Shown here: in pieces, positions 52,110 to 62,175 of the stretch
Layout of the letters: each line of letters starts with the position of its first letter
Numbering within the stretch: the first letter of the stretch is position 1
NCBI GenBank assembly: GCA_937951895.1
Contig: CALFER010000020.1
Location: forward strand, 130,805 to 194,804
Direction: 5' to 3'
DNA: 64,000 nt
Source: an uncultured bacterium
GTDB lineage: Bacteria; CSSED10-310; CALFER01
Notes under the pieces: model-generated
The model's database searches: none
What the model was told of the DNA's origin: nothing
What the model saw: the letters and a program-made list of their open reading frames with translations, nothing else
Position numbers and translations under genes: made by a program

Positions 52110-53318
52110 ATGACGATGACAGCTAAACAGTTCATGGATATCGAGGACCGTTACGGCGCGCACAACTACCATCCCCTGGATGTTGTGATCAACCGGGCGG
52201 AAGGCGTCTGGGTATGGGACGTCGAGGGCAAAAAATACATGGATCTCCTCGCGGCATACTCCGCCGTCAACCAGGGCCATCGCCATCCCCGGATCATCCA
52301 GGCGCTCAAAGACCAGGCCGACCAGGTGACCCTCACCTCCCGCGCTTTCCGCAACGACCAGTGGCCGATGCTGGCCCGGGAAGCCTGCGAACTGTTCGGT
52401 TACGAAATGATCCTGCCGATGAATACCGGCGCTGAAGCCGTCGAAACCGCCGTGAAAACCGTCCGGCGCTGGGGATACCGGATCAAGGGCGTCGAAGCGG
52501 ACAAAGCCGAAATCATCTGCTGCGAAAACAACTTCCACGGACGGACAATCACCATCGTGTCGTTCTCGACGGAACCCGCCTACAAGGACACCTTCGGCCC
52601 CCTCACCCCGGGATTCAAAATCATTCCGTACGGCGACGCCGAAGCGCTCGAAAAAGCCATCACGAAAAACACAGTGGCGTTTCTGGTCGAGCCGATCCAG
52701 GGCGAAGGCGGCGTGGATGTGCCTCCCGAAGGATTCCTGAAGAACGCGTTCGATATCTGCAAGAAACACAATGTCCTGTTCGTCGCGGACGAGATCCAGT
52801 CAGGATTGGGTCGCACAGGCCGGATGTTCGCCTGCGATCACGAAGGCGTCAAACCGGATATGGTCATCGTCGGAAAAGCACTTTCGGGCGGCACGGTTCC
52901 CGTTTCTGCCGTTCTCTCCTCAAAAGAAATTCTCGGCGTGTTCAAACCCGGCGATCACGGTTCGACCTACGGCGGCGCACCGCTCGGAGCCGCTGTCGCC
53001 CGGGAGTCCCTCAAGGTGCTCGTCGAGGAAAAACTGGTCGAACGCAGCGCGGAACTCGGGGATTACCTCATGAAGGAACTCCGGAAAATCAACAGCCCGC
53101 ACGTTGAGAAATACCGCGGGAAGGGGCTGTGGGTCGGGATCGTCCTGAAGCAATCCGCCGGCGGTGCCCGCCGTTTCTGCGAAGCGCTCATGCGGGAAGG
53201 CATCCTGTGCAAGGAAACCCATGTCAACATCATCCGGATCGCGCCGCCTCTGGTGATCACCAAAGACGAACTCGACTGGGCGATCGAACGTTTCCGGAAG
53301 ATTCTCACCACGCTGTAA
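52110..53318 (+). CDS. rocD: Ornithine aminotransferase
   Basis: 402 residues, class III PLP aminotransferase. RocD signatures: FMDIEDRYGAHNYHPLDVVI at the N-terminus, LAAYSAVNQGHRHPRI, MNTGAEAVETAVK, NNFHGRTI, VEPIQGEGGV, FVADEIQSGLGRTG and the PLP lysine K256 in VIVGKALSGG. It converts ornithine and 2-oxoglutarate to glutamate-5-semialdehyde and glutamate, linking arginine and proline metabolism. AGGAGG lies 6 bases before the ATG. A DUF3574 lipoprotein gene follows 4 bases later. Confidence 0.93.
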   Translation: MTMTAKQFMDIEDRYGAHNYHPLDVVINRAEGVWVWDVEGKKYMDLLAAYSAVNQGHRHPRIIQALKDQADQVTLTSRAFRNDQWPMLAREACELFGYEMILPMNTGAEAVETAVKTVRRWGYRIKGVEADKAEIICCENNFHGRTITIVSFSTEPAYKDTFGPLTPGFKIIPYGDAEALEKAITKNTVAFLVEPIQGEGGVDVPPEGFLKNAFDICKKHNVLFVADEIQSGLGRTGRMFACDHEGVKPDMVIVGKALSGGTVPVSAVLSSKEILGVFKPGDHGSTYGGAPLGAAVARESLKVLVEEKLVERSAELGDYLMKELRKINSPHVEKYRGKGLWVGIVLKQSAGGARRFCEALMREGILCKETHVNIIRIAPPLVITKDELDWAIERFRKILTTL

Positions 53319-53322
53319 TCCC

Positions 53323-53781
53323 ATGCAACGAATGTTTATCCAGCCGTCGGCCTGCCGCCGACGGCTTTTCTGTCTGCTGGTCGCGTTCACGCTGATCCTC
53401 GGATGCGTCCACCCCGCATCGCGATCAACACGGCCTGCGGACGCTGATCTTTCCGGCCGGGCCTGGCTGAGAACCGAGCTGATTTTCGGACGATCGATCG
53501 AAGGCGACGGGCGGGTGACGGACGACGAGTGGAATCGGTTCCTCGAGACCGTCGTGACACCCCGCTTTCCGGACGGATTCACCTCATGGGACGCGGACGG
53601 ACAGTGGAAGAGCGATACCGGAACGATCCTCACCGAACCATCCAAGGTCATCCTGATCGTGTATCCGGACAGCGGGGAAACGGACCGGAAGATTTCCGAG
53701 ATCATCGACCGGTACAAGACAATGTTCCGCCAGCAGTCCGTGCTGCGGATCACACAGGAGTCCGACATCCGGTTCGAGTGA
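53323..53781 (+). CDS. DUF3574 lipoprotein
   Basis: 152 residues. A signal peptide with lipobox LILG-C (Cys at about 27) predicts a lipid anchor. The mature part matches DUF3574: AWLRTELIFG, DEWNRFLETVVTPRFPDGFT, DADGQWKSDTG, SKVILIVYPD and FRQQSVLRIT. Function unknown. It begins 4 bases after rocD and probably shares its transcript, though it has no obvious link to ornithine metabolism. Confidence 0.82.
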   Translation: MQRMFIQPSACRRRLFCLLVAFTLILGCVHPASRSTRPADADLSGRAWLRTELIFGRSIEGDGRVTDDEWNRFLETVVTPRFPDGFTSWDADGQWKSDTGTILTEPSKVILIVYPDSGETDRKISEIIDRYKTMFRQQSVLRITQESDIRFE

Positions 53782-53912
53782 CCGGTAAGCGTTGAAAATA
53801 ACGGCTTGCCCCGGCAACCCGTTTTCATGTACAGTCACGCCTCAGGGATTCAACAGGCCAGCGTTCACTCTGCCGCGCAAAACGGTGTGTCTGTTATGAG
53901 AAGGAGTCATCG

Positions 53913-56063
<2,151 letters not shown>

Positions 56064-56120
56064 CGTTCGGTTTTCTTTGTTTTACGTTGCCGCCGGTCCG
56101 ATAGGGGTTTGTGTTGTCTT

Positions 56121-56310
56121 TTGCGCCGGGCACGGAGGCCGTATAAGACCCAGCTATGTATGTGCCGCCGGGCGCGGAGGCCCATTAGCGTTCTTGCTTA
56201 TATGTTGCCGCCGGGCACGGAGGCCGTATAAGACCCAGCTATGTATGTGCCGCCGGGCGCGGAGGCCGTATAAGACCCAGCTATGTATGTGCCGCCGGGC
56301 ACGGAGGCCC
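56121..56310 (+). repeat. Five copies of a 42-bp tandem repeat between hppA and proS
   Basis: The core CGCCGGGC[A/G]CGGAGGCC starts at 56124, 56166, 56209, 56251 and 56293, a period of 42 bases (once 43). Between cores most copies read GTATAAGACCCAGCTATGTATGT; the second link differs (CATTAGCGTTCTTGCTTAT). The array fills the gap between two converging genes. An 88-residue frame across it is repeat-derived and is not taken as a gene. Confidence 0.85.
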
Positions 56311-56320
56311 GGCGCTGCTT

Positions 56321-57847
56321 TTAGTATGACTTGGCGAAGATGACGCGTTGGGGGCTGGGTTTGCCGCACTGGATGCAGGTGCCGGTATCTTTGGGGCCGA
56401 AGTCGAAGGGGATGCACCGGATTGTTACGGACAAGGCGTCGTTGATCGCGTCTTCGCAAGCCGCGGATCCGCACCAGTGCGACAGGGCGAACCCGCCATG
56501 GATCTCGGGTTTGTCAGCGTTCTGAGGCGTGAAGAAGGCCGTGAACTCCTCCCGTGTGTCGATGGTGCGGATGTGCTGATCGCGGAATGCGCGGGCGCGT
56601 TCGAGCAGCATGTGCTGGATGTCATCGAGCAACTCGGGAACGGATGCGAGAAACCCCTCACGCGGCATGCCATAGCGCTCCTTCCGGGTCTTGTCCCGCC
56701 GGAAGACGAACACGGAGTCATTGGCGATATCGCGCGGCCCGATCTCGAGAATCACGGGGATGCCTTTTTTAATCCACTGCCAGCTCTTTTCGCCCGCGTT
56801 CATCTCACGAAGATCCAACTCGACCTCGACCGGCGAGCCGTGATACGTGAGGCAGCGTAAGCGGTCTGCGAGATCCCGGCAGAACGGTTCGACCGCGGCG
56901 CGTTCGGATTCATCCCGGATGATCGGCAGCACGGCGATGTGTGAGGGGGCGAGCCGGGGTGGAATGATCATGCCGTTATCGTCGGCGTGCGCCATGATCA
57001 TGCCTCCGATGAGGCGTGTCGAGACGCCCCAGGAGGTTGTCCAGGCGTATTCCCGGTCGCCGGTGCGCGACTGGAACTGGATCCCGGAGGCTTTGGCGAA
57101 ATTCTGACCCAGGAAATGGCTGGTGCCGGCCTGGAGCGCTTTGCGATCCTGCATCATCGCTTCGATACAGAACGTGTTGACGGCCCCCGGGAAGCGCTCG
57201 CCTTCGGATTTCTCGCCGGTAATGACCGGCATCGCCATGCATTCCTCCGCGAAAGCCTTGTATACCTCGAGCATGCGGATCGTTTCATCCCACGCTTCGT
57301 CGCAGGTTTCGTGCGCGGTATGGCCTTCCTGCCACAGGAACTCGGTGGTCCGCAGGAACAGACGCGTGCGCATTTCCCATCTCACCACATTGGCCCACTG
57401 GTTGATCAGGATCGGCAGATCCCGGTAACTCTGAACCCATTTTGCGTAGGCTGCACCAATGATCGTTTCGGACGTCGGGCGCACCACGAGGGGTTCTTCG
57501 AGTTCACCCGCGGGTTGCAGACCACCGCCGGGTTTGGCCTCGAGACGGTGATGGGTAACGACGGCGCATTCCTTGGCGAAGCCCTCGACGTGTTCGGCTT
57601 CCTTTTCGAGAAAGCTGACGGGGATGAAGAGAGGGAAGTAGGCGTTGACGTGCCCGGTTGCCTTGAAACGGCGATCGAGTTCCCTGCGGATGTTTTCCCA
57701 CAGCGCATATCCCCACGGGCGGATGACCATGCAGCCGCGGACGGCGGATGTTTCGGCCAGGTCGGCTGCGCGGACGACCTGCTGGTACCATTCGGGATAG
57801 TCGACTGAACGAATCGGAGTGATGGCGGTCTGTTCGGGTTTGGCCAT
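56321..57847 (-). CDS. proS: Prolyl-tRNA synthetase, archaeal/eukaryote-type
   Basis: 508 residues, class II aminoacyl-tRNA synthetase without the bacterial editing insertion, the short type 3 form. Motif 1 region (VRGCMVIRPWGYALWENI), motif 2 (RWEMRTRLFLRTTEFLWQEGHTAH), motif 3 (SWGVSTRLIGGMIMAHAD) and the anticodon-binding domain (PSHIAVLPIIR) are present. The C-terminal zinc domain keeps CIQCGK. It charges tRNA-Pro. GAGAGGTGA precedes the ATG; a hairpin leader lies just upstream. No INS editing domain means misacylated Ala-tRNA-Pro must be cleared otherwise. Confidence 0.95.
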   Translation of the reverse strand: MAKPEQTAITPIRSVDYPEWYQQVVRAADLAETSAVRGCMVIRPWGYALWENIRRELDRRFKATGHVNAYFPLFIPVSFLEKEAEHVEGFAKECAVVTHHRLEAKPGGGLQPAGELEEPLVVRPTSETIIGAAYAKWVQSYRDLPILINQWANVVRWEMRTRLFLRTTEFLWQEGHTAHETCDEAWDETIRMLEVYKAFAEECMAMPVITGEKSEGERFPGAVNTFCIEAMMQDRKALQAGTSHFLGQNFAKASGIQFQSRTGDREYAWTTSWGVSTRLIGGMIMAHADDNGMIIPPRLAPSHIAVLPIIRDESERAAVEPFCRDLADRLRCLTYHGSPVEVELDLREMNAGEKSWQWIKKGIPVILEIGPRDIANDSVFVFRRDKTRKERYGMPREGFLASVPELLDDIQHMLLERARAFRDQHIRTIDTREEFTAFFTPQNADKPEIHGGFALSHWCGSAACEDAINDALSVTIRCIPFDFGPKDTGTCIQCGKPSPQRVIFAKSY

Positions 57848-57855
57848 GAATCACC

Positions 57856-57895
57856 TCTCGAAAAAGGGTTCCGAGGGGAACCGGATTCTTCGAGA
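57856..57895 (-). promoter_or_regulatory. Attenuator-like hairpin in the proS leader
   Basis: On the proS strand GGTTCC-CCTC-GGAACC is followed by CTTTTT, an intrinsic-terminator shape. An outer helix pairs TCTCGAA (57856-57862) with TTCGAGA (57889-57895), which covers part of the GAGAGG ribosome site 9 bases from the ATG. No T-box consensus was seen. Confidence 0.45.
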
Positions 57896-58018
57896 AGCTA
57901 GCGGGGATCGGGTTTCAAGTCAAGAAGCGACTGTTGCCTTCAGGTCATTCTTCATATAACATTAAGAAGTTCCCCATGTGTTGATGATTGTGATCACCCT
58001 TTATCCGGAGGTTGCAAT

Positions 58019-59527
58019 ATGATCCGATCAACATGCCCGATTATAATGATTCTGTGCATGGTACTGGTGTTCGAGCAGGCCCATGCAAACACGCTGACTG
58101 TTTCCGACACGAGCGGATGCACGAGCGACACCGTCACCGTGACGATCATGATGGCGAACTCAACGACGCCAGTCGACGGCTTCGGTCTGCGACTGAACTA
58201 CGACTCTTCGGCCCTTCAATATCAGTCCTGTTCTCAGGGGACGCTGAATCCGGGCTGGACCATGTTCAATTGCAATGGCTCCACAGCCGGTCTGGTCGTT
58301 GTCGGCGGTTTTACCATGAGTTCAATTCCAGCAGGATCTAATGGAAGTCTGGTGACCGTGACGTTCACAATCTTATGCGGAAGCTGCACGAACGGCCAGA
58401 CGTTCGGGATGACTCTGACAAACCTCGTGGATGACCTCGTTGGCTTCACAGTGGATAACGGCGTCTTCACCTACACCTGCCCGGCAACCGTTACCCCGAC
58501 CCGGACACCGACACCCACGCTCACGCCTTCTCCGACCCCGACCCGCACACCGACGATGACACCCGACCCATCGAACATCATTTCCGTTACCGATACACAG
58601 GGATGCACATCCGAAACGATTCAGGCTTCAGTCGAAATCGATATCCCTTCGTTCGCTGTCGATAGCGCTAACCTCTATCTGTCGTTCGATCCTTCGGCCC
58701 TGGATTTCTCATCATACTCCATGGGAACATTGATACCTCTCGGAGGATGGACCATGTTCAATTGCGATGAAACTTCCCCCGGAGAGCTTTCTATCTCCAT
58801 GTTCAGCATGTCCGCGATCCCGTCGGGATCCAGCGGCAGTCTGATCCTGCTGAACTTTTCCGTTCTTTGTTCGTCCTGCTCGAACGGTCAGACTTTCCCG
58901 CTCACGCTGTTCGATCTGGCTGGCGATATCAGCGGATTTACCGTAGATAACGGAGACTTCACATTCTGTCCTCCAACTCCGACGCCGACCAGCACACCGA
59001 TGCATGATCTGTTGCTGGTCCAGAATGTTTCAGGATGCGCGGAAGACGTGATTGTTGTTCGCGTGTTCGCAACAAATCCTCAAACGGCAGTCGATTCATT
59101 CCAATTCAGGCTGTATTTCAATTCCTCTGCGCTCTCATACAATGATCAGTACAACGCCGGGACATTTGCACCGGCAGGCGGGTGGAACACATTTTCCTGC
59201 AATCAGGTCGCCGCAGGACAGATCGAGATTTCCGGTACCGCGTCATCTCCCGTATCGGCGGGTTCGACGGGTAGTTTGGTTCTGCTCGGATTTACAGTTC
59301 AGTGTGATACATGTTCTTCAGGACAGACATTTGGACTGCTTGCCGGAAACCTGTCCGGAGACTTGCTCGATTTTGACATCAATCAGGGAATCTTCACGTT
59401 CTGCCCGGCCACTGCCACACCGACTCCTCCTGCTGCCGTTCCAGCCTCCGGAACGATCTCAACAACGGTATTGATCTTCTTTGTTTCACTGCTTCTGGTT
59501 GCGAATACCCTGCGCCGGCATCATTGA
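58019..59527 (+). CDS. Surface protein with three cohesin-like domains
   Basis: 502 residues. Signal peptide 1-24. Three cohesin-like modules of about 130 residues (about 27-155, 187-318, 328-465), each with an opening VSDTSGCTSDTV/VTDTQGCTSETI strand, LRLNYDSSAL or equivalent, GGWTMFNC, a SIPAGSNGSLV turn and VDNGxFTF end; extra Cys pairs are conserved. (Thr-Pro)n linkers separate them. The C-terminus PASGTISTTVLIFFVSLLLVA, ending LRRHH, is a sorting-type tail: short motif, one helix, Arg cluster, like PEP-CTERM or related signals. No dockerin protein is seen. GGAGG precedes the ATG. Confidence 0.75.
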   Translation: MIRSTCPIIMILCMVLVFEQAHANTLTVSDTSGCTSDTVTVTIMMANSTTPVDGFGLRLNYDSSALQYQSCSQGTLNPGWTMFNCNGSTAGLVVVGGFTMSSIPAGSNGSLVTVTFTILCGSCTNGQTFGMTLTNLVDDLVGFTVDNGVFTYTCPATVTPTRTPTPTLTPSPTPTRTPTMTPDPSNIISVTDTQGCTSETIQASVEIDIPSFAVDSANLYLSFDPSALDFSSYSMGTLIPLGGWTMFNCDETSPGELSISMFSMSAIPSGSSGSLILLNFSVLCSSCSNGQTFPLTLFDLAGDISGFTVDNGDFTFCPPTPTPTSTPMHDLLLVQNVSGCAEDVIVVRVFATNPQTAVDSFQFRLYFNSSALSYNDQYNAGTFAPAGGWNTFSCNQVAAGQIEISGTASSPVSAGSTGSLVLLGFTVQCDTCSSGQTFGLLAGNLSGDLLDFDINQGIFTFCPATATPTPPAAVPASGTISTTVLIFFVSLLLVANTLRRHH

Positions 59528-61062
59528 GAAAATGCGATGCCCTGTGCCAGTCGAAACTGCCGGCTGTAATTGATCACGTTCGTCTGACGGCGCATATACG
59601 CCTTCCAGGCATCCGAACCGCTCTCACGCCCGCCACCGGTCTCCTTTTCACCACCAAACGCTCCGCCGATCTCAGCTCCACTCGTGCCGGTATTCACATT
59701 GGCAATCCCGCAGTCACTCCCGCACGCACTCATGAACAACTCCGTCTCGCTCATGTCGTTGGAAATGATCGAGCTGCTCAGACCCTGCGGCACACCGTTC
59801 TGAAGCGCAATCGCTTCCTCGATGGAACGATATGTCATGACATACAGAATCGGCGCAAATGTCTCTTCCTGAACGATCGGCATCCGATTGTCGGCCTCCG
59901 CCATGCACGGAGTGACATAACAGCCCCCCTCCAACGCAAGCCGATTGCCGCCCTGGATGATCCTTCCGCCCTGACTGACCAGCGCATCGAGCGCACCCAT
60001 CATGGCCGACACCGCCCGCTCATCCACTAATGGACCCATCAGATTCCGCGAATCAAAGGGGTCTCCGATCGGCGTCCTGTCATACATGCCTGCGAGACGC
60101 GCAATGAACTCCCCATGGACGGATTCATGCACAATGACCCGTCGCGTGCTCGTGCATCGCTGCCCCGCAGTGCCGATCGCACCGAAATACACGGCTTTCA
60201 ACGCGACATCGAGATCCGCGTGGTGGCTGACGATGACCGCGTTGTTCCCGCCGAGTTCCAGAATATGCCTGCCGAACCGCTCCTGAACCCGCAGACCGAC
60301 TTCCCGTCCGCACGATACTGAACCCGTATAGGACACGAGAGCGATTCGGGGATCCTTCGAAATACAATCGCCGATCGATCGGCCGGGACCGACCGCGAGC
60401 GCACAGATGGAGGGGGAATATCCGTTGCGAACCAGAACCTGTTCCGCAATCCGCGTGCACGCAATCGCACACAGCGGTGTTTTCGACGACGGCTTCCAGA
60501 GCACCGTGTCACCGCAAACCAGCGCGAGTGCCGCGTTCCAGCTCCAGACCGCCATCGGAAAATTGAACGCAGTGATCACACCCACGACACCCAGCGGATG
60601 CCATTGCTCCTGAAGCCGATGCCCGGCACGTTCGCTGGGCATGGTCAACCCATACAACTGCCGGCTCAATCCCGTCGCAAAATCAAACACATCCACCATC
60701 TCCTGAACCTCACCCTGCGCCTCCCGATAACTCTTGCCCATTTCCATCGTGATCAGACGCGCCAGCGGATCCCGGTTCTTCGCAATCTCCAGCCCCAGTT
60801 CCCGGACAAGCCTCCCCCTCATCGGCGCCGGAACCAAGCTCCATTCACGAAAGGCCTGATGACTCCTCGAAATGATCGAACCCATCTCATCAGCCGTGAC
60901 CGTACCGACATCCGCCAGTTCAGTCCCATCGACCGGCGTGATGATCAACTGCGGCTTGCCGGAACCAATCCACGAACCACAGAATCCACCCCGATTGTGA
61001 ACATCCAGCCCCAGATCCCGCAGAACCGATTCCTTCGATACGATCATCGTTGACGTATTCAT
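59521..61062 (-). CDS. Aldehyde dehydrogenase, ALDH7 (aminoadipate-semialdehyde dehydrogenase) type
   Basis: 513 residues. The C-terminal ALDH7 signature is clear: NTGTSGAEIGGAFGGEKETG, then GGRESGSDAWKAYMRRQTN. NAD fold ITAFNFPMAVWSWNAALAL, catalytic Glu in HILELGGNNAV and nucleophile Cys in GTAGQRCTSTRRV are intact. The family oxidises alpha-aminoadipate semialdehyde in lysine breakdown or betaine aldehyde. The start at 61062 has GGAGGATATTTCTC before it. Divergent from a LysR regulator, which probably controls it. Its last 7 bases overlap the convergent cohesin gene. Confidence 0.9.
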   Translation of the reverse strand: MNTSTMIVSKESVLRDLGLDVHNRGGFCGSWIGSGKPQLIITPVDGTELADVGTVTADEMGSIISRSHQAFREWSLVPAPMRGRLVRELGLEIAKNRDPLARLITMEMGKSYREAQGEVQEMVDVFDFATGLSRQLYGLTMPSERAGHRLQEQWHPLGVVGVITAFNFPMAVWSWNAALALVCGDTVLWKPSSKTPLCAIACTRIAEQVLVRNGYSPSICALAVGPGRSIGDCISKDPRIALVSYTGSVSCGREVGLRVQERFGRHILELGGNNAVIVSHHADLDVALKAVYFGAIGTAGQRCTSTRRVIVHESVHGEFIARLAGMYDRTPIGDPFDSRNLMGPLVDERAVSAMMGALDALVSQGGRIIQGGNRLALEGGCYVTPCMAEADNRMPIVQEETFAPILYVMTYRSIEEAIALQNGVPQGLSSSIISNDMSETELFMSACGSDCGIANVNTGTSGAEIGGAFGGEKETGGGRESGSDAWKAYMRRQTNVINYSRQFRLAQGIAFSQ

Positions 61063-61135
61063 GAGAAATATCCTCCGAAACGCAATCATAATGCACCCCA
61101 TCATCTGAAAGAAATTCATTGTATTCACAGATATC

Positions 61136-61150
61136 ATGAACTACATTCAT
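61136..61150 (+). promoter_or_regulatory. LysR-type T-N11-A dyad
   Basis: ATGAA-CTACA-TTCAT is an interrupted palindrome with the T-N11-A pattern. A further TTCAT half-site lies at 61115-61119. It stands between the divergent ALDH and LysR genes and overlaps the first possible LysR start codon. Confidence 0.45.
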
Positions 61151-62059
61151 AATATGATCGACGATCTGGATCTCCAGCAACTCCGAATGTTTTTCGTGCT
61201 CGCCCGCACCCGAAGTTTCACCCGGACCGGTCAACAGCTGTTCCGCACGCAATCGGCGGTCAGCCATGCGATCCGGAAGCTGGAACAGACAATCGGAGCG
61301 ACATTGTTTCATCGGACTCGCCGGGCACTTTTTCTTACGGATGAGGGGGAATGCCTTTTTTCTGCGTGTGAGCGCCTGTTCGGTGCGATCGAATCCGCTG
61401 TCGAAGAGATCGCGGCGCGGAAAGGCACATCCGTCGGAAAGCTCCGGGTCGGGGCGACCGTCGAGTTCGGATGCACGATTCTGATGCGGCACATGCGAGC
61501 ATTCATGGAGTCACATCCTGAGATCGAGATGAGTTTCGAGCTGCATCACGAGTTGATATCCCGCCTCATGGAAGATCGCCTGGACATCATCATCGACTGC
61601 AAGGAACATGCGCTGCCATCGCTGAAAAAAACGCCGCTGTTCCGCGAAAAATATGTTGTGGTATGTTCGAAGGAATATTTCTCCGAATACAAACCGACGA
61701 CCCTCGATCAGCTCGAAAACTGCACGATTCTATCGATGGATCAGGCGCTTACCTGGTGGAACAACTTCTGTCTGACGATACCGGAGGACCGCCGACCGAC
61801 ATTCCGCAGATTGGTCCCGATCAATCACGTGCGCGGCATCATCACGGCGGCGCGGGAAGGCATCGGAGTGGCATTTGTCCCGAGATACTGCGTTCTGAAC
61901 GAAATCCAGAACGGCGAATTGAAGGTTTTGTTTCCTGATCTGGAACTCCTTGAAGATCGCTTTGTGCTGTATCAGAAGGAATCCCGATCCGGGCTGCTCA
62001 GGAATCGACTGTTCACTCGATATCTGCTGCAGATCCATCCCTCCGAATTCGGTGCCTGA
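61136..62059 (+). CDS. LysR-family transcriptional regulator
   Basis: 307 residues. N-terminal winged HTH (LQQLRMFFVLARTRSFTRTG, QQLFRTQSAVSHAIRKLEQT) and a periplasmic-binding-protein-like effector domain (GKLRVGATVEFGCTILMRHM to the end). It is divergent from the ALDH7-type gene with a 73-base gap, the classic LysR arrangement. Start uncertain: ATG at 61136 or at 61154; neither has a strong ribosome site, and a T-N11-A dyad covers 61136-61150, which favours 61154. Confidence 0.88.
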   Translation: MNYIHNMIDDLDLQQLRMFFVLARTRSFTRTGQQLFRTQSAVSHAIRKLEQTIGATLFHRTRRALFLTDEGECLFSACERLFGAIESAVEEIAARKGTSVGKLRVGATVEFGCTILMRHMRAFMESHPEIEMSFELHHELISRLMEDRLDIIIDCKEHALPSLKKTPLFREKYVVVCSKEYFSEYKPTTLDQLENCTILSMDQALTWWNNFCLTIPEDRRPTFRRLVPINHVRGIITAAREGIGVAFVPRYCVLNEIQNGELKVLFPDLELLEDRFVLYQKESRSGLLRNRLFTRYLLQIHPSEFGA

Positions 62060-62175
62060 TCGGTTTCAGACATCGCACCGCTCCCCCATTTGAAGATTTC
62101 CATCACCGGCGTATACTGCATCTCGCCCGAGGCGTTCGAGGGGGGCATACAGGAATGCACATCTGGGAGGCGCAC

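Noticed and set aside
56077..56343. 88-residue frame with 14-residue repeats
   Set aside because: It is a by-product of the 42-bp DNA repeat, with no ribosome site and no family.
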